The translations under genes were made by a program, and so were the position numbers. The notes beneath the pieces are model-generated. The model searched no databases, was not told where the DNA came from, and saw nothing but the letters and a program-made list of their open reading frames with translations. Shown in pieces: positions 30,001 to 43,200 of a stretch of 59,821 nucleotides of DNA (the stretch's first letter is position 1; each line of letters opens with the position of its first letter). Source of the stretch: Hofstenia miamia (lineage: Eukaryota; Xenacoelomorpha; Acoela; Hofsteniidae). Location of the stretch: contig CABFPE010000055.1 of NCBI GenBank assembly GCA_900660155.1, forward strand, positions 1,128,433 through 1,188,253. The letters are read 5' to 3'.

Positions 30001-31233
30001 ACAAGAATAACAATGAACAAGAAATGAAAAACTCTTAACTGAATATCAGCGATGCTTAGGTTTTTGCACAGAGAAAATTTATCTGATCCTTTATTAAAAG
30101 TGGAATATTTAATGTCATTTTGTCAAGATGTGGGAAATCTTTGAATTTTTCAATGTTTTGCATATACTAGTTCCTAGTTGATTGTCTTAATGGAAAGAAT
30201 GTTGTTTGTAATCCTTCATGAAATTTATAAGGTTTTTTAAGTTCGCTTCCTTTGAAATTTTTTGTCAGTACAACTAAGTGAAAATCCATCACTGAATATA
30301 GGGTGACCATTTCCTGAATATTTAGAACACACTTCATGATCAAGCTAAGTGACCTGGAGTCCAAAGGAAACAAAAATTATAATGAGAATTCTCGCAAAGG
30401 CAAAAATACGATGTCACTTGTAAGCTCCATTAGCTGAGCTGTTATCCTAGCGTTTATCGTTTCATATTTGAGGAGATAAAGAAGCAAAAATAGCTGATTT
30501 GGCGTGTGTTTGGAATAAGGTTCGGGCCTTATTACCATCATCTTGCATAGCCCTTATTGGCGACATTGAAATCTTTTTCTAATGTGTTTTTTCGTATAAT
30601 ACCGAACTCCAAAATCAAACTACTATATATGGTCATATATACGATATGCCAGAGATAATTTTTCATGTAAAGAATTTATCTACACCACTAATTAGTGATA
30701 TTAGGAAAAATTTGAAAGTAGTTTTTGAAATGCTATAGAATCGGATTTATCGAATCAAAATCAATAAAACTACTAATACCTCTTCAAAATTAACTTTATT
30801 TTTATTTCGTTTTTGTTTTGTCTAAATCTATTTTTAAGTTTCAGTTATATTGAAATTTAAACTTTGTCTTTGAGTTGCATTAGCATTAGCATCATCAAAA
30901 ACAAAAACAAACAATAACAATACCTTTACTTTTGGTTTTGGTGTTGATTCTTATACATATACATGAAGATCATTATCATAATCTTAATCATAAGTAATAG
31001 TACTCCTAAAACTGGAACTAGAACTTGATGTCGCTTCCGCAGTCGCAATCGCATTTGCTATGGCTTTGGATTTGGACTTTAATCCTATTCCTATTCCTTT
31101 TGTACTTTTAACTGTAGGTGGAGGAGCTGGAGTTGTATTTCTATTTTGTTTTGGTTTTATCTATTTCTAAGTTTACGATATAGTGCAAGTGAGACTTATT
31201 ATTAGTTTTACCTTAATCTTCTCCTTTTCCCTA

Positions 31234-31284
<51 letters not shown>

Positions 31285-34200
31285 GGTGAGATGAATAAGG
31301 CCCAGCTGGTAATAAGACTAACTTGCAATATCTCGGAAACTATAGAATAGATTTAGACGCGACAAAAACGAAATGAAAATATAGTTAATTTTGAAGAGGT
31401 GTCAGAAGTTTTAATGATTTTGATTCGATAAATCCGANCCCCCCCCGGGTCTAAAATGCTCTTTTTTAACAAAATTCGATAAAACTTTGTTGGGTTGTAG
31501 TATGACATGTTACCATCAAGAAAAAAAGGTACCATCGTTTTTGGTCAATTGGTCTTGTGATGACGTCATCATTTTATGTCGGGATAGCTGATTTTAGCAT
31601 TTTTGGAACAAAAATTGAATAAAAAGCATCTTATACATATTTTTTGATGTATATTTGGATACTTATAACATAATTGGTTTCCAAACACCATTTGGTTAAA
31701 ATTTGAAAAGATTTTGAGCATTATTTATTGCAAAAATGGAAAATATGACGTCATCGCATGTTGTAAAGTAAACCTTTTTCCAAATTTTTCATTTTTTGAA
31801 CCACAAATTGATATAAAAACAAAAAGGAAAATTTTTTTCATTGATTTGTGTTAATATTTGTGACATAATACATTGGAAAACCTACGTCTCAAAGCTTATA
31901 GAGACAAAAATATTGTGCTATAGCCTTAAAAAACTAGGTATTTCACCGTTTTTTTACAAAAATTTGGCCAGTAGACCTCCGGAAAATGCTTACAGAGGAA
32001 AAAGTACAGGTCCTTTTGACTCAAAATTTTCAGGGATTGGTTATAGATAAATTTTGTTCACTGAGTCGAAAAATTTAGTTGTGTAATGGGGTCTAAAAAA
32101 AGTTATAAAAAATCTAAGGACAAGGGGGGCAATTTTGCCCCCCCCCAACTGGAATAGGGTTAACTCCAAATAATTATAATCAGCTAAAAAGTATTGTTAT
32201 AAAAGAATTATAATTGAATATTACAATTAATTGCTATCACTTCATTGGCTGCAGATCAGCCATATTTTTCATTAGGGCCTTTAATACTAGTTTTTATAAG
32301 AGATCCCGCTGGTACCACATTTTGAAATGCTTGCTTTGTTACAGCATCTCACAGTTTATTGAAGGCAATGACTTCAATTTCAATAAATCCCGTTTCTGAA
32401 CTAAATTTGCAAAGTGCAAGCATTGTAAGTCCTCAAACAAATATCAGGTATTCATTATTTAAATTAGCAAAGAGTAGAAACTGAAGAGAATGTATATTAA
32501 AATTAAAAATTTGCTCTGTTGAAATCAAATTTATTACATGTTTACCACCGAACATTGTAATATATTGCATGTATATATAAAAAAGCATTAAGTACAACTG
32601 AATAAAAATGTAACAATGCTTCACAAACAAAACTACACATTATAATCAATAGTATTCGGTAATTTACAAGCACCAAGTGGGGATTTTGATAATGAAAATA
32701 CTTTAAAGTGATAAAAACATTCAACTGTTCATCCAGAACATATTAAACACTCTATCTGAACTAAGAATCTTTCAAAAAATGTAAGAATCACATCTTTTAT
32801 AGTTTCTTTGCAGCGATATATTTTTCCATTAAACATTCACTTTGAAATCGGGTGACAAGCGCAATTTAAAATAGAAGACTTGATTTTAATCGCAGAGTAG
32901 ATGATAAATTAAAATAGCTGGAATAAGAATTTAACAGTATATTGTCCAAAAATGATTTTATATGAGCATGGAGATCGTAGGTATCCAGATAAATTTGTTT
33001 TGAAATGCGCAAAATTTGTTTGTTCATGTTGTGTACCATGAATATAATTTTTGATGAAACCTAAATAATCTTCAGATATAAAAGTTGAAAAGTTCCATAA
33101 AGATCCAAATTTGTCTACATATTTCATTGCATGATAAAAAAATGAATGCATGTTGAAAGAACAATTGTTTGTGAAATACATTTGTACAATTTTTTTCTGC
33201 AAACTGCTGAAGATAAGTGGCTGCTTAGTTTTTATCTGATGCAGAAATGAATTGTTTGATCCACAACCCAAACTAATTTTACAAGTAGTAGCACATGGTT
33301 GAAAATTTTTGCAGGTAGTACATTTCTTAAAGCAGCAAAAGAATAATTAGTAAAATGATCGCCATTCACTTGCCTTCCAGTGTTTATATGAATTTGTTGA
33401 ACGAGGAGTTGGATGTATACAACCTGGAAGCTTTGATAATAAAACTTTATCTACTGCATTTTTCCCATTAATATCTACATAAAGAGCATGCTGAAGATTT
33501 AAAAAAATTTGGTTGCCTACTGCTGCACTATTCCCAAGCATACTGAATGCTCTTAGTCAATAGAAATGAGTTTTCCAAACTAAAGTTGGTAATATTTGAA
33601 AAGGGCGAAAGGTCTTTAACACCACGAAATTTTCTTTGCTCTGATATTGTTCTTTTGCCATCATTATATAAATCATTATGGTTTCTTCGAGAACAGCTAA
33701 ACATTGCCCAATCCAAATATTCTACTCGCACAAAGCAGTCAGGACAGCCGTCATAAACATTAGAATATACATGCTGTCGAACCTGCGCTCTTACAACAGC
33801 CTCACAGGTTACTCCAAGAAAACGAATGTTAAAAACATCTTTAATTTGCTGTAAAACATTTGTTCCAAAATTGAATATGTTGATTTTAATACTTTAGCCA
33901 TGCATCACAAAGTTGTAAGGGATTCAAATTGACTGGTTTTGTGCTAATTTGTTGATAATTCCCAACAATTTAAGTTGTTAACTTAAAACATATAAATTGC
34001 ACATCACTGATTTCCAATCTAATTTGATTAATTTCATTTTGCCCACAGTTATTAGCAATTACTCAATAAAATTACAGTAAGCTAATTTGAAGGGCTAATA
34101 AACAAAAAAGCCATCTGGTGTAGTAGATTTAACAACTCCCAATGTTTGCTAATATAATTAGTCAATATCGTTCTTCTATGTACAATACAGTAGTTGGTCT

Positions 34201-37200
34201 TTAGGCATTGCTTACAAAAATGCGAGAAGAATTGTAAAACGGTACTGAAAAATGTCATACCTATTAAGTTTAGAGAATATTAGTCATATTTCGACATTGA
34301 TTCGCCCAAGCCTCAGCTGAGCAATTCTATTTCTATTTTTACTAATATAATCACTGATTACCGTTTATTATAGATTTTATTATAGAAAAATCTATCATGA
34401 ACTTATTATAGGCTTTAATTTTATATTTTCTCTTAAAAAGCTATAATCAAGATTTTTTCAAAATGTAATTTCGAAAATAGTTAATTGCACTGCAGAATTA
34501 ATCGAGTTTTCAAAATATCAGGGAGAATTCTAGATCTTTTTGACATTGACAGATAGCCAGCTTTTGAAAAAGCACGTTCTGCAACTCCCGGGGAAGGCAG
34601 AATCCCCAAAATATATTGAGCAACTCGAAAAGCCAATGCAGTTTTGTATAGACGAAAAAAATGGAATGCCGAGAGATTCTCATTGATTTCTGTTGTAAGC
34701 TTTCTCAATTCTTCTGAAAAAGTATCCATCATAAAGTCTGGTGCTCTAAAGTCAGTTTGAAAATTGAATGCGTCATCCAAATTGTCAACTTGCACTATCC
34801 CTGAAGCGTGGTTATGTAGATTTATCATCTCATGTTGGCAAGCTAGATTCTTTAAGTACTTCTCAGCTTTCTCTAACTCTTCCAACTGTAAAATAGCTCT
34901 GGCATTTTTGATGGGTTTAGAAGTGCAGCTGCGAGTATAACATCTGGGAACGCTTGGAACCGATTTCCATTATCCATATAATTAACAATAAGTACGGCAA
35001 AATTTCTAACTGTTTGATACATTGATTCCATTTGGGATCCTCTTAATACCACAGTCATTAATTTCCGCACCATGAAAATAACCGAGTCTGTAATAAGTTC
35101 ACTTGATTTGAAAAACTTACCCATGTTTTTCAGTTTGGTTAGCAAATCATACATGTCAGTAATAACTTTGCTATCTAGTTTGGAGTAAGCAGAATATGAA
35201 AAGTTCCGTGCTGTTTCCACGTCTTTTATATGATTTTGTAAAAATTGACCTTGGAAGAAATGGCCATATCTTCATGTATCACAGAGTGAAGGACATTTAG
35301 ATGATCTGCAGAAAGAGTTCACTTGTTGAAAGAATCGCAAATTTCGTTTGGCACTCAAGACAAATAGGTTCATTTTATGTGCGCCACATCCCACAAAAGT
35401 AATGCCAATAGTGGAGGAATTGAGTTCTGCACCAGAACTTGCAATATAAAAGCAATATTCTTCATTTTCTTTAAATTCTATGGCATTCTTGAAGTTTCGA
35501 CAGGATGCTGCCATGGCGTTGCAGTTAACGGACAGTTGTTTGGCTCTAAGCAATTCTTTCTGGAGCTACTCTCTAGTTCAGATGACGTTATAACAGCTTT
35601 GGAAGAACACACCGCTTTGAAATCTATAACTTGCACAATCTGATTAAAATTGTCATTAATGAAGGAAACAGTAATCGCCAGAATTGTATTGTTCCTGTTG
35701 TCAGTCTAATGATAAAGTTGAACTTCATAATGAATTGCGTCCTTCAATCTAGTGAGTTGTGTTTCTTTCAGTTTCAACATGTCGGACTAGATGGTTTTAT
35801 AATCAGGAACACTTGATAATTTCTGTACAGATTTGAGAAAAAGTTTGCAGTTTTTTTTCTGAAATAAATTTAGAGGTAATGTAGTTCTTGGGAAGTAAAA
35901 AGCAGTATCCATTTGGCTATCATTCGAGGGAATTAATGATCCACTTGCACCAATTTTTAATTGATTTGTTTTGTTATTGAAGTAATCAGGATGTTTGGCA
36001 GCAAAATGACGAGTTACTCTGTTCATGAAGTTTGTATCGTTAATACCTTCTATGTCTTTATTGCATAGTGTACAGTAGTAATGAGCTTTCTTGGGAGCTT
36101 TTTTCAAAATTGTAGACATTTGCTGTCTTTTTTGGACATTGGCGGGGCCATTTTCCTGAAATAAATGGTTAGTTTGATAAAAGGCAATTAAATGAACTGA
36201 ATTGTTTGAACGGATACAAGTGAAATATAAATTGACACGTGAGTTGAAAGAATTTTCCCGTCGTCTGTGTGGTGAATTTTGTGGCGCCAGTCCAAGTCTG
36301 TCAATCCAGTAAACTTGCTGTACATGTATGTTAATTTAATTCTATAAATTAAAGACTACCATCGTGAATATAGCTGGCTATGATAGTAAATCTAATATAG
36401 AATTATTGTTTCATTGTAGATTTGTATATAGTAATTCTATAATACTCTATAATAGTATTTCTATCTATGGTCATCTCTTTTAATAATAAACTAGCAGTCA
36501 GTTAATATCCATCCAGAACAACCACAACGTTCAAGGTACTGGTGTATAAAGCCCTCAAACTAAAAGTCTTTATAAAAACACATTTTCTTCATGAAATAAA
36601 GTTTCAAAACCCTGAAAGATCATTTATAATGTTTTTATCCTTAAATTAAGTAGTTATAGTGCCTATAAATGCAAAGTTACAGCGTCATCTTTTTTTGAAG
36701 TAGTTTGGAATGCTTGAAATTCCAATTTCGTGTAATGTGTATTTAACTTCTAATGTACTGAGTAATGGAAGCTTCATTTTAGCACATATTTCCTTGATCG
36801 TCACATGCTGTCATAAGATGACTTCACTTTCGATTTTAGCCAAACATAATAGGTCAAAACTCTTGATTAGCTCATGAAATATGCTTTATTTCTTGTAGTT
36901 TGTAAAGCTTTCTGTATTTTTTCCAAATTGTTGTGCAAAAAATTTGATTTGACAAAGCTTATGTTTAGATGCGTTTCTTTCTTTTGATGGTAATCTTCCT
37001 GATGAACATTACAATGGCAGTCTGCGGGATTGTGTTCAAACCAAGTTTTCCAACATATTTCTTGATGCTATTCATTTCTAACCTCATTTTGTATTTTACT
37101 TTTTATGTTATAATGAAGGTAAGAATTCAAATTTTAATATTTGATTTTTCAAAATTCACGTTGTTGCTGTTATATTTAAGCTAAATACAATCTACTCAAA

Positions 37201-40200
37201 ATATTGATAAATTTTAACCCAACCCATCTGATGATTTTTGTACAATTGTAACAAACCTATTTTTAGTTTCTAGTTTGGGCATCGGACCAGGACACGTGGA
37301 ATCAATTAAGGCGAAATCAGTTCAGATAAATCAGGCTAATTTAACTACAAAACAATGTATTTTCGTAATCAGTCTAAAATCAGAATCATTAAAAGTAATG
37401 ACAAGGGAAGTGACTAGGCAGTACTCATTAGATTAAACCTAATCTTAAATGACAGCATCATGATATTGCTTATGAATGGTTGTGCAATGAATCAGAAATT
37501 TATTGAAGGTCGTCTGGGTCACTTGGTCAAATTTAAGCAATAAACAAATGAAAGAAATTTATTTCACAAAGAGGCTCGTCTCAATAAAGTCATTATTACG
37601 TAAATTTTGAATTACACAAATGCCATGTGTATCTTATATAGTTTTACTGGTTGTAGAAGTTTTTATGTTAAGTTTTGTATGCTTCCGTTATAGGGCCCTC
37701 GGAATTTACTTTATTAGTTCAAACAATGTCTTTGCAACCCGAATCTAATTTCAAATGTAGTTCTTGTAATAACCAGGGTGGTTCAAAATTGACTTTAATT
37801 TTCTTGAAAATTGACAAAATATTAACAAAAAGTAGCGTTTATTGACATTTGAGCTTTTTACAGTTATATATAACTGAAATGTATTTTTCAACATTTTCAG
37901 AAATGAAATTGCTATCTTTTTGAAGGAGTTTCTTCAACTGTGAGAAAAATCTTTCAACTTTCACGGATGTTGGAGTACATAACTGAAGTTTACCATATAT
38001 TTCTGGGCTAATATTCGAGTTTGTCATATCTATGATCTTCCCAATACCACAGCCAGGTAATCGGCCTTTTAAGCCGAGATTGCCAAATCTTTTAAAGTTT
38101 GCCATGCGTCCTTAATGGTGAAACACCTTTCTTGCATTTTATCCAGGGTCTCTATCAGGATTGAGTAATCTTGAGAAATTTCCATAAGTCTTCTAGGCAG
38201 TACAGGGTTGTTTACCGCACGTTTTGCTTTATTGAGAATAACACCCACATTGTCTAGTGAGTTCTCAATATCCACTATGGCTGGTAAATTTTTTCGTGTA
38301 ATATAATGCTGCTGAAAGCTAACTTGACCAGAGCTTTCACTCTAGCTATGACAGGATTGACGTTATCATAAAATGACTGAATTTTTCCTGCACAGTTGTT
38401 AATTAAATGGGCTGTGCATGTTATAGACCTGAACATGGATTAACTTCCTTAAAAATCCACATAGCTGTGGTATTGTACCAAGTGGAATCAGATGAATAGG
38501 GAAATATTTTCGCGATTTACCCCCAAAAAAGAGTACAAATTCCTGTACAGCTGATATGACTGTACCAGAGTTGGAATTTGGTTGGGCGTAAAGTTGGTTT
38601 GGATCGGGCTTGGGCCGGATTTTCGACATAGCAATTTGGGCCGGACTTGGGCCTAATGTTGTAATTGGTATTTGAAATACAAGAAAAAATTCACTTGAAA
38701 ACTTAAACTTTGCAAATGACAAAAAACATTCTCTTTAAATTAAATCAGCCCTGCATTATTGCCTTGTGCAATACTTCTAACATCTAAATTTTGTCTGCTA
38801 CTAGCAAAGAGCAATTAGGAAAATCCACTTACATTGTGTTAATGTGATGTAATTTGGTGGAGAATTTTAGTAATTGAATATATAAGAAGTGATATGTTCT
38901 CTAAATGATAAAAAGGATGATTGCAATCATGGAAATAATTTGTTGTGGCAATACTTATGTTACTAAATTAGTGGTGGCGGTAGGAATAACTTACGGAATT
39001 TGACATATAATTCATTGCATCAGCTGGATTTGGACCTTTAAAAATGAGGAAAGTTGGCAAAAGTTCGCCATTGGCGTTCCCACAAGGAAGAAAAGTTGTC
39101 AATGTGCCTCTTTCTGCAGTTTGAATATTTTATTTAATGTCACTTTTTAAACTAAACCATGAATTTACAAAGTGTTATTAAGGTTATGTTACAATACATT
39201 TTGATATTTAGAGATATTCCGGAGAACATGTTTCGCTGTTTTGTTTTCTTCTTCTTTTGTCTTCCATCATGTTTTGGTTAACTGCTGCCTATTTTTTCTT
39301 GTCACTGCAGACGAATTGGATGGTAATCTTTTTTATTGTTTTACTATAGCATGTTTTACCTAGTACTTTACTGGCCTATTTCTGGTGGGTTTGAATAGAT
39401 TTGCAAAAACGCTTTTAAGACTTCTTGTGGAATAATGGTTTCCAGTAGCTTGTTTTGGAGACCAATTATATACTTTTCAGTTTCCAAATTTTAAGTGAAC
39501 AATAAGCATTAAGATCATTGAGGTTAATTTTACCAGCCCATTAAATTCCGGGATTAATATATTATAATTCTTGATTTATGGTCAATTCATATTTTCACTA
39601 ACCTATTAAACAATCGAGTTCGGCTCAATTTTTTTTATTGTGAAAAATTTTTAACAAAGTTTTCAAATAAAAGTTCTTTTCTTTAATTCATTTAAATCAT
39701 TTATTTTTTCAATCGCTGCTTCACCTGTTTTAACAAATATTGAATTAGTTGTTTTCTCAAGATAATTTGAAATGCATTTATATCCATGTAAATAATCCAA
39801 TTATAAACCAAAAAATGAAATCCTGTGAAATTCGAATCCGATCTTCGGATAATCTAACCTGTAAAATTCCAAAATTATATATAGTTTTTATACCATTTTG
39901 AAGAAACAATTATTAAGTTTTGAGTAAAACAAAAGAGCAGTGTAAAAAATATATATTTTGCTATTTGTGGGCAGTTTTTCTGAGTATTGCAGATGTTTCT
40001 ATTATATTATAGTGATTACAGAAATAATTATATTGCGTTGATGTTGGTTATTGTCCTATTGCCTTTTACATCACTATCATTGCAATATCAATTAGAGTCT
40101 CCTAAACAACGCTTAGTTATTTTTGTTGTCATGAAGTTTGTGTTTTTATATCTCCTGCACGGTTTCGCATTCAACTTCAAAATGAATTTGAGGCTGCTTG

Positions 40201-43200
40201 CGCTTACCAGTGTTAATAAACCCTCCTCAATGATGTCTTATATACCAACGTAAACCTTTAATTTGCTGATAACTCTACCACATAAACAATATTACCATCA
40301 CATCTGCTGCTTTTGACGAAATTGATCTGTTTGGAGTTCCGGAAAGGTTTCCACCATTCTAATCAATTTAACTGTACGTATATACACTAAAATTGTGTAG
40401 CGCCTCCCCCAGTGAAGCAGCTAGAGCTACAAGAATATATTAACCATTAAACAATTTTAAAATAAATTCCTGACTTGCTTACTCACCTATTCATAGTTGA
40501 ATTTTTTGTAAGTACGGTATGCTTTTTTTGCCAATTTATATTGGATTTTGGAAGAATCGCCAGAAACCAAAGAAGCTTGTTGCTGAACTCCTGTGTTCTG
40601 TTCTTGCAATCATCATACTGGTAATTTAAATGAACAGGATCTAACTTTGTACCAACTACCAATTTTGATGATTTTACAAACCATTCGTCTTAATAATATG
40701 ATTTTTTTCTTGGCTAGTTTGGGTATTCAAAATTATTGTCATTGTATTAATAACATACATAGTAGCTCAGTAAACTTTCAAGCCATTGTTCAGTTTTAAT
40801 GATCTCCACAAATATTGACAATATATTTGTTGAAGATATTGAACTTGTAATCAGCATTTATGGAGAACTATACAATACTACACTAAATGATTTTTTGAGT
40901 AATTTTTTAACTCTGAAAAAAACAACATAGTTATTATTCTGAGATAATGTGATATGCCGATGGGGGGATGTAAGGCTTCTAAATTCTTGATTTGATGACA
41001 ACAATGAGGAATGAATGCTTAATTGCTTTATCTTCACAATGACACGATACTAAAACTGTGGATTCGGAATTTTCTCAGTAAAAAGTAATTTGTAAATGCT
41101 AGGCTTTCAATTACACATGTAGAATCATCCAAGAACTAAAATGTGTTTTTAGCTGTTAATTATCTAATCACGTCGACTAGTTTACTGAAGTTTTGGATTC
41201 GATTCTCTACGTATTGCGTTCTTATATATCTATACAATAGTGTAAATCAATAACTAATGTCAGCGATGTAAATATTACATATTTTAGTCTAAAATTGAAC
41301 AAAACGAAATAGAAAACCATTCAGTTAATGTTCTAATACAGGTTTATTAACACGTTGGCTGCCATGTGACCCGTCGGCTTGTCACACCTATTTCTATTTA
41401 TGTACCGCGTGACCCGCCAGAAGGTCACAGGCTAAAATATTTTGAAGCGAAATATTTTTGTTGGCATTCGGCGTAATACATTGTAAATATGTTGTGGCAC
41501 ATCAGGAATATCTATTTTCTGCATATTTATGGACAATATTCTGATAATCACATACTCGGATAATAAAAAGACCTACTGAACTTGTATATTTATTTTACAC
41601 AACATATAAAGATAAACTAATGAAAAATCTTTTTATTTTAATATGACATATAAATAAAAAAAATTAATGGAATATTTAGTGGATTTTATTGAGGCATAAT
41701 AAAAAAAAGTACTGAATTTCTTCATTGTACTCCACAAAAGGAGATAAACTAATAAAAATGCCTTTTTGGAATATAACCTATAAATAAACATAAATAAAAA
41801 TTGAACATTTAGTGGATTTTATTGAAACATTCTAAGCATAATGTTGGCTTTCCTTCGCATTTTTCACAATATGTCGATACCTTTCTACTTTTTTTCATNG
41901 GCTAAAATTGTTGAGTGCCCGCCGGCAGGTCACGCGGCACACATGGTATATGTATTATTTAAATACAGTGCCGCGTGACCTGTCCGTAGGCACAGCGTAA
42001 AACAGTATACAAATAACCCAATTTAACCTAGTAATGTCATATATTACTGTAAAATTATATTCAGCAAAGATAAAGTACTTAAAATACCGTTGGCACTATG
42101 GAAATAATTAATTTAATACACTGCGGCAGCCAACGTGTTAACACAAGAAACCCAAACCTAAAATTAAGAATGCAGTATAAGCATCTGTGCAAAATGTCGT
42201 GAACCAAGGGGATATAAGAAATATATAAATTGTAGTAGTTTTTAGCTAACAGTTTCTCATTAAAATAAATGTTGTCTTTAAACGACTGCTCAAAATTATG
42301 TACAAACTGAGGATATATGTACAAACTCCAAAAATGCAATGATCCATTCACAATGGTTGTTATATAGTCTAAATCGAAATGTTTTTCAATTATATATACA
42401 TCACCAGTTTGTTCAAAGTCGGACTTTACAGTGCAGAATTTTCTTTGAGATATGTTTCCAGTTGAACTTGTGTTCTGTATTTGTCACGTATATTAAAATT
42501 TTCTACAAAATTGAACTCTAATCGGTTTTCGGAGTGCGATGATCTGGGGTTATTTTACAACGAACTTCACAAATATCATCCTGATGGGAAACTTCTACAA
42601 AGCCGTACGAGCATTCCGGACTTTAAAATCGTTTGTTCCTGGTAGACAATATTTTCCTGAATTCGCAAAATGCGTGACCCATAGTGAATTCAGTAACTAA
42701 TGGTGAATTAAGGTTTTCAGCACGTTCAAACGACATTTTAAAATGGGTTAATGCCTATTTTCTCAGTTTGTATATGATTGATTATGACGCTAACCAATCA
42801 AATATTTGAAATGGGATGTGGTAATAAAATTACGAATGTTAACATTTAATTATTTTAAAAATAAAGTTAAAATTCTTTGTAATCTAATTAAAATCTATCG
42901 ATTTTGAAGTTTATTTGAAATTAATTTTTTCATGAAAAAACCCCATTCTTGTGCTGCTGAGTGGGTTGCATTTTATCCCATCACGCAAGACAAGCTTATG
43001 CTTATATAGAAGTGGATAAAAATGTCCCAATGAGCATGAAAGAGTTAATTTTTTTAGTGTTCAATTTTTTGCATAAAATTCAGACGCCCCTGGTCGACTA
43101 AGGTCCGCTAAAGTCTGATGACTGAAGTTAGCAATTCTAAGTTTGAGCAATAACTACCAGTATTCAATTTTAATTATGTTTGACAATATCTGTTGCCGTT

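Larger units (their letters stand above)
30737..31437. repeat. inverted repeat (~95-bp arms) around low-complexity DNA
   Basis: Arm 1 is 30737-30833 and arm 2 is 31348-31437, reverse-complementary at roughly 85% (shared blocks such as TCGGATTTATCGAATC and CTCTTCAAAATTAACT). The spacer holds a drifting hexamer tract and a (TA)n run. Arm 2 stops exactly at the N at 31438. Confidence 0.8.

Noticed and set aside
31236-31279. (TA)n run as an origin or promoter
   Set aside because: A plain microsatellite with no supporting context.
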